A DNA stretch of 64,000 bases, from NCBI GenBank assembly GCA_036245805.1, contig BTRK01000003.1:17400464-17464463 (forward strand), given 5' to 3'. Positions 44,608-56,600 of this stretch are shown here, in pieces. Position 1 is the first letter of the stretch. Every line of letters starts with the position of its first letter. The stretch comes from Pristionchus mayeri (lineage: Eukaryota; Nematoda; Chromadorea; Rhabditida; Neodiplogasteridae). The notes below the pieces were generated by a model, which ran no database searches, had not been told where the DNA came from, and worked only from the letters and a program-made list of their open reading frames with translations. The position numbers and the translations under genes were made by a program.

Positions 44608-45848
44608 TTGGGGTGTCCGGAAAGTTCGTATAATGAAAAAAAGAAAAAAGTCAGTTCGCGATCAAATGCAGTGATTGCGCAATCTGTTTGTCAACAATGT
44701 ATTGCATCATTCTGACGTTGAGTGAGAGGATTTAATCAGTCTCCTAGTTGCTACATTGATTCTTGTGATGGACTCCCATCTCTACCTCCGAGCAGTTTTA
44801 CTTCATTACTACCGTCTTGGCCGATCCGTGAAGGAGGCCCACTCTGCCCTGGCCCAGTCGGAAGGAGCTGACGCCCCCTCCATACCCTTCTGCTATAAGT
44901 GGTTCTCCCGCTTCAAGAAAGGGGAGTTTGGTCTCGATGATCAACCCCGCTCTGGACGCCCTCCCTCCCTCGATCAGCCTCTCGTTCTCCGCACACTGAA
45001 GCGCAAGCCCATGTCCAGTGTGCGTGAGTTGAAGAAGGATACTGGTACTCCCAGATCAACGGTGTCCGATATCCTCCATCGATCTGGGAAGAAGCCGACA
45101 CTCCCACAAGTGATTCCCCATGACCTCTCCCCCGAACAACTGAAAAATCGTGTTCAAGTCTGTCGGGAATTACTCCATCGTAGATCCAATCTTCGATGGG
45201 TCAATTCCATCATCGCTACAGATGAGAAGTGGATCACGTACGATAACCCTGTGAGGAGACTGCAATGGGTGGATGCAGATGCGAAGCCCACGCCCGTCCC
45301 GAAGAAGGAAGAGCACGGAAAGAAGGAACTCCTCTGCTTCTTCTTCTCAGTGTTCGGTCCCATCTACTGGGAGATCCTCGCCCCTGGCACCAACATCAAT
45401 GCCGACCTCTTCTCTGAACAACTGGAAGATGTCGCAATCAGAGTCCCTCCCAGACTCCTGAACCAGGGCAAAATTCTTCTTCTGATGGACAATGCTCGCC
45501 CACATCGAGCGAAGATGACCCAGAAGAAAATGGACGAGCTGAAGATCGAGAGGATTCCCCATCCACCGTATTCCCCGGATCTCTCCCCATGCGACTACCA
45601 CTGCTTCCGCTCTCTCTCTGACTTCTGCAAAGGAAAGAAGATCAAGAATCGAGATGAAGTTGTGAGGGCTTTCGTGAACTGGGCGGTCTCGAAGAAACCC
45701 GCATTCTGGAAGAGAGGAATCGAGACCCTGCCCAATCGCTGGAGGGAGGTAGTGAGAAAGAAGGGGGCATACATTGGTCACTGAGAATTGTAAAGCATTG
45801 AATAAAAAATAAAAACAAAAAATTATACGAACTTTCCGGACACCCCAA
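44608..45848 (+). mobile_element. Complete mariner transposon
   Basis: A 1241-bp element with ends TTGGGGTGTCCGGAAAGTTC and GAACTTTCCGGACACCCCAA (perfect TIR, extending through GTATAA / TTATAC), flanked by TA at 44606-44607 and 45849-45850. It carries an uninterrupted transposase. The intact ORF and matching TIRs suggest recent insertion. It lies between the two copies of the rfc-2 last exon. Confidence 0.95.
44756..45784 (+). CDS. Mariner transposase (DD34D)
   Basis: An intact 342-residue frame (an in-frame ATG four codons later, MDSHLYLRAVLL, may be the true start). The N-terminal third is the paired helix-turn-helix DNA-binding region (for example GRSVKEAHSAL, a DQPRSGRPPSL linker and DTGTPRSTVSDILHR). 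The catalytic triad is visible: the D of IIATDEKWITYD, the D of LLMDNARPHRA and the D of YSPDLSPCDYH, with exactly 34 residues between the second and third, the mariner DD34D signature. The protein cuts at the TIRs and inserts at TA. No frameshift or stop is present, so it may be active; activity is an inference. Confidence 0.95.
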   Translation: MILVMDSHLYLRAVLLHYYRLGRSVKEAHSALAQSEGADAPSIPFCYKWFSRFKKGEFGLDDQPRSGRPPSLDQPLVLRTLKRKPMSSVRELKKDTGTPRSTVSDILHRSGKKPTLPQVIPHDLSPEQLKNRVQVCRELLHRRSNLRWVNSIIATDEKWITYDNPVRRLQWVDADAKPTPVPKKEEHGKKELLCFFFSVFGPIYWEILAPGTNINADLFSEQLEDVAIRVPPRLLNQGKILLLMDNARPHRAKMTQKKMDELKIERIPHPPYSPDLSPCDYHCFRSLSDFCKGKKIKNRDEVVRAFVNWAVSKKPAFWKRGIETLPNRWREVVRKKGAYIGH

Positions 45849-45924
45849 TAGATTCAAGTTCATCTTATCTGTTCGAAGGTTTCTAAAACTTCTAATTATT
45901 GTCGGATTTGTTGGTTCACCTAAG

Positions 45925-46250
45925 ACTATTTTTCGGCTTTCTCTTATATCAGTGATGTAATATTGTTTACCGTAATCAATCAATATTCTGAATATTCAGG
46001 ACTCAAGACTCTCTTGTCGCGTTATGGCCGCGGAGATGTGTCTAATGAACAAAGTGAAATGAATGATGATTATCGATCTATCCTCCACCCATCAACTGCA
46101 CCCATTCACTACCGTACTCAGTGTGTACCGTACCTTGCACGGATCCCGCATCTGGCTTATCTTGATCTCTTCTACATTTCAACTTTATCGTTGCCTTATT
46201 ATTTGTCTACCTTAAGCGAGTTCATTGTTCGCTAATTGTGTGTTATACTT
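45925..46250 (+). pseudogene. Duplicated last exon and 3' region of rfc-2
   Basis: This block repeats 44155-44475: the intron tail (ATTTTTCGG...TTACCGTAATCA), the acceptor ATTCAG-GACTCA at 45994-46005, the exon and the 3' region (ACCGTACTCAGTGTGTACCGTAC, CTTGATCTCTTCTACATTTCAA). The exon copy is altered inside, so the [15 protein letters not shown] end of RFC-2 becomes GLKTLLSRYGRGDVS and reads on, in the phase of exon 11, through what was 3' UTR to a stop at 46235. It could act as an alternative last exon but is more likely a decayed duplicate. Confidence 0.75.
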
Positions 46251-46647
46251 ACTCATTTTGCCAAATTTTGATGTCAATTGTGGTAATTAAGATTGAATTA
46301 CGCATATTTATACGGATACCTATAGGACACTGTGTAAGGGCATCGGCTATCGAGTTTGAGAATAGCCTGGCGGGTTTCTTTGTTTTTTCTCACTCGAATC
46401 CCTCAGAGAATTGCTCTGAGGGAGCGAACTTTTACTGCACAGGGACACCCACAAATCGCATCTCTCATTCCCCCCCCCCCCTTCTCCTTTTCCTCGCTTT
46501 GTGCCGTGAGAGAGAGATGCTCGTCGAAATTTACCACCTCTTCCTTTTTTTGCGCACACTGCTCAATTCCTTGAATGGGGGATGCTGGCGCTTGTGTGAA
46601 ATCCCGGACAATGGCAATGATCGTGGAATGAACAAGAATTGACGGCA

Positions 46648-46753
46648 CTAGGCGGATGATAACCAGAATGAGTACCCTTCTGCAGTATTTTCACAGAAGA
46701 TTTATTGACGATATGGGAACATACTGTGCCAAATTGGCATATCATCCGACCAA
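46648..46753. mobile_element. MITE, CTAGGNCGGATGAT family
   Basis: CTAGGCGGATGATAACC at the left and ATATCATCCGACC at the right are inverted, though eroded. Confidence 0.4.
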
Positions 46754-46930
46754 ATTCCGGCATTGACATCCTAATAGGTTGCATCCAGGTCAGATATTCC
46801 TTAGCAGATATCATAAATTTACAATTTAGGAAATGCAATTCATATATTACTCTCCTTGTACTTGTCCGGGATTGTGCACAAGGGAATCTTAATGACGGGG
46901 GAGGAATGAGGCGCCGTCACTGTATGACAA

Positions 46931-47005
46931 TCGTCTGACTATCTTCATTTTGCATGTTCTCTCGGTCTCTCTAACAGGCGAGAGAGCGTGCAAATCGAGG
47001 AGGAG
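46931..47005. repeat. CTCTCT palindrome family copy
   Basis: TCGTCTGACTATCTTCATTT and GCATGTTCTCTCGGTCTCTC face GGCGAGAGAGCGTGC and AATCGAGGAGGAGT. Outer sequence GACAAT / ATTGCTC matches the family ends. Confidence 0.65.
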
Positions 47006-47123
47006 TAAGTCCATTGCTCCTTTATGAATATTCGTTATGATGCGACGTAGAATTTGAGGAGCGAATGAGATGCGAAGGCGAGACGTTTTCTGCGAACGAA
47101 TAGCATCAAGAATTGGGAACAAT

Positions 47124-47190
47124 GGTCTCGCTCTCTCCATTCCCTGCACTGTCTAACCATCGAGAGAGAATGTGGAATGAAGAGCGCAAC
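47124..47190. repeat. CTCTCT palindrome family copy
   Basis: GGTCTCGCTCTCTCCATTC and CCTGCACTGTCTAACC face ATCGAGAGAGAATGTGG and AATGAAGAGCG. Confidence 0.55.
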
Positions 47191-47480
47191 ACGGCAATTT
47201 TTTCATCAACACACCAGAAGAAAATGGTCCGCTAAAAATTGGCAATCAGGGTAGTGCGGTGCATGTCTCAGGCAACCTATGCTTTTTTTCTTATACAGGG
47301 TGTTGATAAAAAAACTGCCGTGCGCAAGATGAATACACAGAGCTGAGCACTCCTCGAGATCCCCTGCCGTCCAATACAACAATGAGACTCAATTGCAGCC
47401 GCAAAGATCGTCGATCCCTTCTCTTTTGTATTTACCAGACCGGTGGGATCCTTCTCTCGACTCTTTCCCAACTCGAGCAT

Positions 47481-47562
47481 TCGTCTGAATCTCTCCTATT
47501 TGCGTGCTCTCTCACCGGTCAGACAGTGCGAGAGAGCACGTGGAAGAGAGAGAGCCAAACGA
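47481..47562. repeat. CTCTCT palindrome family copy
   Basis: TCGTCTGAATCTCTCCTATT and GCGTGCTCTCTCACCGGTC face GTGCGAGAGAGCACGTGG and AAGAGAGAGAGCC, with outer GAGCATTCG / CGATTGCTC. Confidence 0.65.
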
Positions 47563-50500
47563 TTGCTCTCCATCTCCCACTCTCCTCTTCATAGTCTTCT
47601 TGGCCCGCCGTCAGACACTTTCAAGTAGATGCGAATTCGAGGGGGCGGAGTCTAGCTGCGACTAGGGAGTCTTCCCTCCCCTTCTCCCCCGTCCTTTCCT
47701 CCCTCTCATCCCTTCGTCCTCCTACACATCAGCGCCTGTTTTCCGAGGTTATCGTGCTGATTGTAGAATCAGAGATCACTTGAAGGATTTGCCCGTTCTG
47801 AGGTTCAAATGCCCAATTCCAAGCTCATGTATCTGAAAATAACGAACCATGTCGCCCGAGATATAGCCAAAAATAGGAATGCCCGAAATGGACATGAGAT
47901 TCTTTGTACCACCGCTCGTAGCGGAACAGCTAATTTTCGTAGAATCCAGAATCTTAGAATAGAGAAATCTAAGGCACCGCCAATCTTTGATCACTTATAG
48001 CGGATATTTTTCAATTACCGAAAGCACCGAATGCGTATTTACGGTCTGAGCCAGTGCAAGGCGATTAGGGAACATTAGTCTGATTCTTTAGTTCTATTTT
48101 TCTTTTTTTTCAATTTTCAAATTTTTCTCAATTCAAATAGCATACATCAATTCTCGCATATACATAATTCGGAGTTCTATCGATTTTTCACTAGGAAAAT
48201 ACGATCTCGACAGTCGTCTTCGTTCTTTCCTCATCTCGGGTGCATACGTTACTCAGTCATTATTAAGGCTGTCAAAACGTACGCAAACACGAAAACAAGT
48301 CACCCCCTTTTTCGAAGAATCATGCTTTCATCTCGAGCCCTATTCTTCCAACATCAGTGATATCATGATTTCATGTCGTACCATGATATTAAGAACATAT
48401 TTAAAAAAAGATATCCTGATACTCGATAGATGCCTTTAGAAGAATTCATAACTGTGAAAAATTCAGCGGACCATCGTTCTCATAAAATGTTATCTCATTC
48501 GTTGAGTATTCGAAACAGATCCGGTTTTTCCCATTTATATTCACCATTCGTTCCGAACTCATATGTTTCACGCAACATTCATATATCTAACGATGAGAAA
48601 TAGATCGATGGAGATCGCACGCGCCGTTCCAAATATATTTGCAACAAATATTCACATTTTTTTGATGATTTTCAGCCAATTTTTTAAAAATGTATATACG
48701 ATTCGATCGATATTCAGCCCGCCTCCCTCACGATACCTTGACCTACCCTCCCATCAGTCTGGCCCATGCGGCCGCACTGCCTACTATCATGTCTGATAGT
48801 AGTTTCCGGTCAGTTCGCATGATTTTAAAATTTCGAAAACATCTCTCATCTTTGATCTTTTGCTGCTCGCCGTTCTCTCTAGGGCTCGCAAGTCTCCGAA
48901 TTCTCCGTCGGTTTGAGCAAAATTTCACAGCGCGCTTCCTCTTCGGTGCATCATTTCTCTTTTTTCGCTTCTCTGTGCTCCTTTTTGGGTGTGTGTTAAC
49001 AAAAGAGGAGGAGAAGGAGAATAAGAAGAAGGAAAAAGAGGAGGTGGCGAAAATCGGGACCGTCTCGACTAAATTCGTTTATGAATCTCGTGTGGTGAGA
49101 ATTCAACCACTTTGCCGCCTAATTCGAGTGCTTTTCTCTCCTTTTCTTACTTCCCAAAAGGCGGCTCTTCCGAGATCTGTGGTAATGGACTGTGGATAGG
49201 GAATGGCTCTCTTAGATCTGCGTTATCTCTAGCAGATTGAACACATTGATTGACTTATAAATAGATTGAATTCTAGCAGTTTGACAGAGCAATGAAGAGG
49301 AAGTGGGGCAATCTCTAGTGGTCGCGTGATTAAGCGTAGAAATTCAGAATGTGATTCTTGGAGTCTCTCTGGAAAATCGACTCTTGTTTAGTCTCTTCGG
49401 CGTTCACTTACAGCGAATTGAGCGAAAGCCGGAGCTTGCTCTCTGAACAGGGAGTAGACCATAATCCCCACAGTCTATTCTCTCCCAGAGATCAGGCGTT
49501 GAGAGAGAGAGAGAGACGGGATAAGCAGAAGGAAGAGTGTGGGGAAGAGAAGGGAGAAATCTCCTCAACGAGGTTAGATTATGTCCCGGAAGGATGGCCC
49601 GACTAGCATGTAGGGGAATGCCCGGAAAATATCTGTCTGCAGTTAATCACTTTGAATGCACGATATTCGGTCAGGGAGACGAAAGAGCGCGAAAAAGGAT
49701 GGAAGGCATGTTCTAAATCGTTCGTCAAGCTTCTGTGTTGACATGTATTCTTTTTTTTGCCAAAGTACGTTGTATCATGGAACACTTCAATGAACAGTAT
49801 GCCCATCTCAATTCCACTCGTTAGTCTAACTTAAATGTGGAACAAAGTTCTGTAAGGCGATCGATAAGTCAAAAGTGCTTTCCTCAAGATATCTTCCCGT
49901 GAACCTTCAAAACAGGAAAACGCTTGAGCAAATCAGATTCGTCAGCGAGTGAGGGCGTACTGTCACGAAAACTAGTAGAAGTCAGGGCATCTGAGTAGGC
50001 GAGGGCGATAGACTGCGAGAGTGGTGACTTTGATTCTCTTCATTTAGCACGCTCTATATCGTTCAATGAGGCCAGAGAGCACTCTAAGGGAGGCGAGTGT
50101 GAGGTGCCCTGACTAGACACTAGACAGCAGATATCAGATGGTTCTCTCAGCCTTCGCAGATTATGGCGATGATAGCGGAGAAAATACGAACGTAAACAAT
50201 CTCTACGAGATGCCTTAGGAGGTGTTGATGCTATTATAAGTAGGCGATTTGGCCTAGTTCCGAGAAGGTTGTGAAGCCTGAGCAATGAGCTGCATATTTC
50301 ACGGCTCAGCTCGAATTAGTGCCACCGTCATTGAATAAGCAGTGCCAATTGAACTCAGAATATCTCTGACGAAAGGTTAGAGAGCGGGAATGTGGATTTT
50401 TTTGAAATTCTGAACCCGATTAGGCTAGACACTACTCCCGTCTGTTCTAGTCACCATCAATTTGCACAGAGTTTTCTACAACATCTCCGATTGGTCTTGC

Positions 50501-50907
50501 AACTGAAACCGGTTAGCTTATTCTCTAAAAACCGAGGAAATGACGTTGCGCTATTACATCGAATATGAGATGTTTCCGTATGCTGCCATTTACGGCCGCT
50601 CATATAAACGTAGGTCCTCTTCTGTTTACTTCCGCAATGAATGTGGAGGACTTTAGGGATTTATTTATTATGTTTATCTATGCTCGAAGACGCGATGACA
50701 TACGAATGCAGAATATAGGATTTCTTACACCATCCGCTCGTTTCTGGATCTATTACTCTATCTTTCCATCACAACTACAGCTGCTATACCCCTTGACGCT
50801 TTTTGGAAGGAAAGACCGAAAATTCGCGAAGAGTAAATTGGATTATGCAAATGCACGCAGAGGGTAGCACGAGACATACCACACATCGGCCCGAAACTAC
50901 GATTTAC

Positions 50908-50980
50908 TTGACTCTCCTCAATTTGCATGCTCTCTAGTCGGTCAGACAAAGTGAGAGATCGTGCGAAAGGAAGAGACGCG
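50908..50980. repeat. CTCTCT palindrome family copy
   Basis: GACTCTCCTCAATTTGCATG and CTCTCTAGTCGGTCAGAC face AAAGTGAGAGATCGTGC and GAAAGGAAGAGACG. Confidence 0.6.
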
Positions 50981-52453
50981 CCGGCGAAAACGAGTAAACA
51001 CTTTTTGGAAAAGACAAGGAAGCACAAACTAAAGAGTCTCACGTACACTCTTCCTCGTAGTCAAACACTTAGAAATTCAGAAGGTTCCATGACCTGTGAG
51101 GTGTGAAAAAGTGGATTTCGGTACGTTCACATGATCTTTGCCCTTAAAACGAGCACTTGTGATCTTCGAAATAGCCCAAGTTCTATAGTGGGTCTTTTTT
51201 AGAGGCATGACTGCGTGAGCTCGATCATTTCGCCTCCATAGACTCTTTCATTAGTGCACCCAATGCCTCTTTTCCCTCACCAAAGTCACGATGCGACCAG
51301 CCGTTTTTCTAACAATTTCTTCAAAGCGGGCGGAAAGCCTGCGGCTATTCAAAGAACTCCTTGAGATTCCACTCGGACTCCCATTGTATTCTAAAAGAAC
51401 AGACGTTATCCATAAATCGCAGAATAATTCATGTAGCGTCAGATGTCACACAGAGACTTTCGCATAGCGGCCATGTTTCAAGATGTTCTTTCTGCATCGA
51501 ACGAGAGGGGATTCTAATGCATTTCAAGCACAGAGAAAGGATGAAAGGGACGAATTTCTGAAATCTGCCCCGATTCGCCTAATTTTGATTGACATCATTC
51601 TCCCAACGGGTCTTCTTCCGACAGGGAACATTTCTTTGTTCCGCATTTACCCGCTACTGCACCCCAGCGTATCTTCTTCCTTTTTTCTCGTTCTCTCTCT
51701 CTCTCTCTCCCTCACTGGGTTGATTGGCCCGTGGGGAAAGCCTTGTCAAGTCGTAGTATCAAGCACGTAGCTGCCGAAAAACAAGTCGGCGTGAGGCTTT
51801 GGCGGCACAGAATCGTCCCGGGTAATCATCATTATTCCCATCGAAAGAATTGAGGGAATGGACTGAACGAGCACAATTACAACAGCAAACATTCCCAAGA
51901 ACATTACGAACTAAGTCAAGAAAAAAGCAGGCTAAGTCTAGAAGATCATACTTAGAAAAACAGCCATACCTCTGGGATATTTCGAGACTTGTTTCCCCTT
52001 GCGAGACTACACTTCTCGGAACAAAAGGACCTAAACGGATTGAGGGATTGAGAGTCTGGCGCGTCACTCTAACAACAGCATCTTCCGTTCGCTCTGACCC
52101 ATCTCCTTTAGAGGAAGACTCTTTTGAGGCCCACTCTTCTAACTTCTCCCAGTCTCTCACTCTTTCTAACCAGAAATGCGGAATTAGAAGCCAAAGTTGG
52201 ACCATTTTGACGAGAGGCGAAGATCTCCCCATTCATTCGGTTGTTACGCATGAGCTGCCCTGACATTGAATATCCGCGAGAAAAGAGGAGGAGGGGGGAC
52301 TGAGAGGGGATTAGCGAGTCTAGGGAACAATGTGAACTCGACGTAGATCTTTGGGTGAACATGAGATTTTGGAGAAAATTTCAACCCGGAAATGAGGAGA
52401 CTTCGGCGGAAAATCATTGACCAGTTTGCTCGTTTTTTTAACAAATCCTTGTA

Positions 52454-52567
52454 CTAGGTTGGATGAGAACCAAAAAGAACTCTTCTCTATTATTTTCAGA
52501 ATGTGCTCGCACATGTTCTAAAGAAGGGCACTTTATATTTTGATCCGGTGGTTCTCATTCGACCTAG
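52454..52567. mobile_element. MITE, CTAGGTYGGATGAGAACC family
   Basis: CTAGGTTGGATGAGAACC at the left and GGTTCTCATTCGACCTAG at the right give an 18-bp TIR with one mismatch. 114 bp, non-coding. The interior pairs ATGTGCTCGCACATG. Confidence 0.75.
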
Positions 52568-53083
52568 CACCCAAATACTTCACTCGATCCCTTTATTGAA
52601 GTAGAAAGCAAGAGTATCAACAAGGAAGCATTCTCTAAAGGCTGTTAGGCGTGCTTACAGTCGGGGACTTTCTGAATATCCGATACGATCCTCTGAATGT
52701 GAAATTCTTCTTTTCTCACGCTTTCTTTCACTGTCCAGCAATCAGATTTTACCTTTTTTTGGGTATTTTTGGGTTATTTTCGGGTGCGCCAATCACTAAA
52801 TAGCTTGTGAGCTGATGATCTTAATGTGCACTTGAAACCTACCCGAAAATTGTATACTACAAATTTCACAAAAAATGGAAACCTTACTAACGAAAGGATG
52901 GATATTGCTGTACTTTTAATTGTATGACATCAATGAGACGAATAGCAAAGGATCTTCCTCTTTGCATGCTCATCTCAGATTCACCGACCCGCAAAATCAT
53001 GCATAATGATCGGCGTCATAACTTCTTCCTCCATTTGCAATTCTTCTTCATGGTCTCTGAATGTTTGAAGACTTTGGAAGCAG

Positions 53084-53145
53084 CGACTCTCTTTATTTCA
53101 CATGCTCTCTTGCCTATCTAGAGATCACGCAGAATGAGGAGACGA
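53084..53145. repeat. CTCTCT palindrome family copy
   Basis: CGACTCTCTTTATTTCACATG and CTCTCTTGCC face TATCTAGAGATCACGC and AGAATGAGGAGACG. Confidence 0.55.
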
Positions 53146-53456
53146 TTTCTCCCTAGTTTGACGCAGGCTCTGATCTTTCCTCCTTGATGACACTTCTCTC
53201 CTCTCTGACCCCGCGAATTCGAAATGGAGATCCTGACTATTTATTCACCACTTGCCTACTTTGAACACACTCTAAGACTCGAGGATTCTCTGCCCTCTCA
53301 GGGAAAGATCGGAATTCGTAAGGAATGTGCTCAGCCTGAGAGCTCGTCGAGTAAATGAGAATGCACTAGGGTTCCTCGTGAGAGAATTGCCCAGGGACGC
53401 GGCCATAAATGACCGAAGAAATGGGCTGCTGCTCGTGCTGTTGTGTGCGCCCCGCA

Positions 53457-53640
53457 TGACGACTTTTACTACTTGTGGTTGAGTGAAAATGAGCCCGGGC
53501 GACGTTTCCCAATCAAGTACACCATTTCAGCAGGGTGAAGTGTTCGCTGAAAAAAAGGGTAAAGCGAGGACAGATAGCATTGCACAATAATACAGTAAAT
53601 AACTGTGCGACGTTTCCCAAATATCCACACCACATTACAG
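53457..53640 (+). repeat. Related intron ends upstream of receptor exon 2
   Basis: GGGCGACGTTTCCCAATCAAG followed by TACACCATTTCAG ends at 53530 and GCGACGTTTCCCAAATATCC followed by ACACCACATTACAG ends at 53640. Both are acceptor halves of the repeated intron described for 55719-57091. Confidence 0.6.
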
Positions 53641-56600
53641 TAGCCGAGGAGAGCCTGGTGCGGCTGTACAACCACCTGGTGGCGAACTACGAGCGAGAAG
53701 TGCGGCCGAGTCTCGCTCATGACCTGCCCATTGAGGTGAGGATTTTTTTCAAAATTTTATTTTTTGTAAAACATTTTCGAAAATCTAGAAACATCTGCCA
53801 GAAAATTCTGATGATCTGCCCATTAAGGTAAGCTGATGTAGGTGAATGCCAGCGGCGCCTCTTTTGGCGAGAACCAGCGACATTCTGTTAGATAGCGAGA
53901 TCAGTGGTTCAAAAGTAGAAAAAATACGTTTCATAGAGCACTGATGTTTTAGTAACAAGCGAACACAGCGATGATGAAGAGCGCGAAGGTGCAAAAAACA
54001 AACAAATAATAATCAGTTTCTACCTGAAAGCGTAGTTACCCAACCGAAATCTGCTTTTCTATAAAATTTGATATTTTGCATTGTTTATCACTGCATCTCC
54101 AATTGCAACTGAATGAGTTTCATTTAGTCTTGAACTGTCTGGAAATAGTGGCTTTTTCGTTCACTCTTCGCATCGCCGTAGAAAAATAATTTTAAATACC
54201 GCACAGCGAACATGAAGAAACTTTTTTTGTAGTTCATTCAGAAAGTGAACTACAAAAAAAATAAAATCTTAAATTCAGGTGGAATTCGTATTCTCGCTCA
54301 CGCAAATCATCGACGTCGACGAGCGGAATCAGATAATGACGTCGAATGCGTGGGTGCGACAGACGTGGGTCAGTAATTTCACTATTTTATTTATTTTATT
54401 TTTAGCGAATGTGTTTCATAGCGCGCTGAATTGTTTGAAGCAGTTGTTCATTTGTTATAGCTTCGCTTGACGTTTCAAAAAATTATGCATTGATTGTGGT
54501 CCAGAATTCGAATCCTAATGTCATAAGATAGATCCAATGCAGGGATACTCGAAACCAAGGCTTTTGAAAAATTTAGTCATTATCGTCAGTTAACGAGAAG
54601 AAAAGATTTACAATGCAAAGTTTCTCCAGGGGATATGGACCTTTACTAGCATACGATGACGAGTGAGCATGAAATTTGAAAAAAAAGTGTAGTTATAGTG
54701 GCGCCCAATTTATAACAATATATATTTTTTAGTTTATTAAAACTGGCGGCTCACGAGCACTGAAACATGATGCCTCTAGAAGTCTTATGCCGTTCCTGAA
54801 ACACATCAGGACTTCTCACTTTAATAGAGATTGCGAAGATAATAAATGCACTGCGTTTTTTTCAATTCTCTATTTCATATTTCGTCCTTCTCAGATCGAC
54901 TACAAGCTGGTGTGGGACCCGCGCGACTACGGCAACGTCACCAAGCTGCACATTCCGTACGAGAAGATCTGGCGACCGGACATCATCCTCTACAACAAGT
55001 AGGCCGACGATTACTAATCAAACTCCTTGTCGAAAATTCGACAGGCGACCTTTCCCAATGAGTGCACCACTGTGGTGTCTCGGTTGACTGGAGTCGCTGA
55101 AAAGAGTGGGCATCAAAGGGAGGACTCAGGAAGAGTGGCTACTAGAATCGGATGGATGGGGCGAGAGAGTGGGCGAAACGAGGAGACTTTTCCCCTTACG
55201 ATTCGGCTGTTTTTCGACGTACCTCTCTCTGTTCCTCCTTTTACGTTCCTGTTTTGAAGGCGGGATTCCCAGTCTCTTTTGTGCTGTAGAAGAAACCGAG
55301 CAAAGTTGGGAAACGGGAGGGATGAGGAAGATACTGCAAGCTTTAGGATCTATGAAAAATAGGGATTTCACTCATGTATTATTCCAGCAAAGTCAAAATA
55401 GACTACCACTGAAAATATGTGAAAATGTGAATTGGTTCAGAAAAAAATCTCTACTATAAGATGTCGATTCTTAACGTCTCGACACCGTAGAATTCAAAGA
55501 TCAAACAGTTCAGATCAGATTTCAAAAAGGAAAAACCAACATCACAACAATAACTTGTCGAAACAGTAATTTTCTGAACTACCGTATTCCAGCGCCGATT
55601 CCCAGTATACCAAATCGGTAATGTCGACGGACGTAGTCGTCTCCTATCTCGGCAATGTCACCTGGGCATCCGCCGCCATCTTCAAGAGCTCCTGCCCGCT
55701 CGACGTCCGATACTATCCGTAAGTGGGCGACGTTTACCAAAAGGCCTCACGCAATGCAAAATTTTGACGCGACGACGTTTCCAAATTTACACGCAGGTTC
55801 GACACGCAAAGCTGCGAGCTCAAATTCGCCTCGTGGGCCTACGACGGCACCAAGATCGATCTGGTCATCAAGGGCGAGCGAGGTAGGAAAGAGATCAAAG
55901 AAGACAAAGACAAAGTTCATTGATCAAAACACAGATCAAACGCCCAAGGCCGACGGCAACTACATGATGAGCACAGAATGGGAGCTGCTCAATATTCGGT
56001 TAGTTCTTGTTGGTAATTTGATCTTTGTACTTTCATCTTTGATCTCTATAGCTTGATCTTTGAACTTTTCAGAGCCGAGAGTGACATCGAGGTCTACAGT
56101 TGCTGTCCGGAGCCCTATCCATTCATTCTGATCCACATAAGGATCTTGCGGCGGCCCATGTTCTACGTAAGTCGGCGATTACTGAATGGACGCACTCAGT
56201 GGAAAATTTGACAAGCGACGTTTCCTAATCGGTACACCACCGCTTCCTTTTGAGTGCGCATCGGGCGGGAAACGAAAACAGGCCAGAATAGCTCTCGCTT
56301 TTCATCCGGTTTGATGAATTTATTGGCCGTGAGTGAATGGAGGAGAGTGAGGGATGGACAGATGAAAACACAGATCTACAAAAGGAAGATGTGATGACTA
56401 TAGAGTTCAAGGATCGGAAGTAGGCCGGATAATCACCTTCCGGATGACTGTAAATAAGGCCTTTAGAATTGTCACGGTATGTTCCCGCATTGTCAAGAGG
56501 TCTTCTGCGAAGATACTGCAGACGGGAAATTTTTTTTAACTATCATTTCGAAGTTTACCATCCGACGGCGATCCAACCTAGAGTTCAAAGATCACATTCG

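Larger units (their letters stand above)
46251..53530. other. Gene-poor, repeat-rich interval
   Basis: This 7.3-kb stretch between rfc-2 and the receptor gene holds palindrome-family copies at 46931-47005, 47124-47190, 47481-47562, 50026-50090, 50908-50980 and 53084-53145, MITE copies at 46648-46753 and 52454-52567, a CT microsatellite near 51690, and a GAGA run near 49500. The longest open frames (48690-49199, 51759-52232) look like chance: low complexity or antisense pairs with no domains. The 5' exon(s) of the receptor gene, including its signal peptide, may lie near the right end. Confidence 0.45.

Noticed and set aside
48690..49199. 169-codon open frame with a lysine/glutamate-rich tail
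   Set aside because: Low-complexity composition, no conserved motif, no supporting splice sites.
52108..52362. Minus-strand frames overlapping 51850-52263 as a gene pair
   Set aside because: Sense and antisense frames shadow each other, with no family resemblance on either strand.
53346..53456. Signal-peptide exon (GLLLVLLCA) for the receptor gene
   Set aside because: The hydrophobic frame lacks an in-frame ATG and its donor phase does not fit exon 53531-53558, so the true 5' exon is left unresolved.
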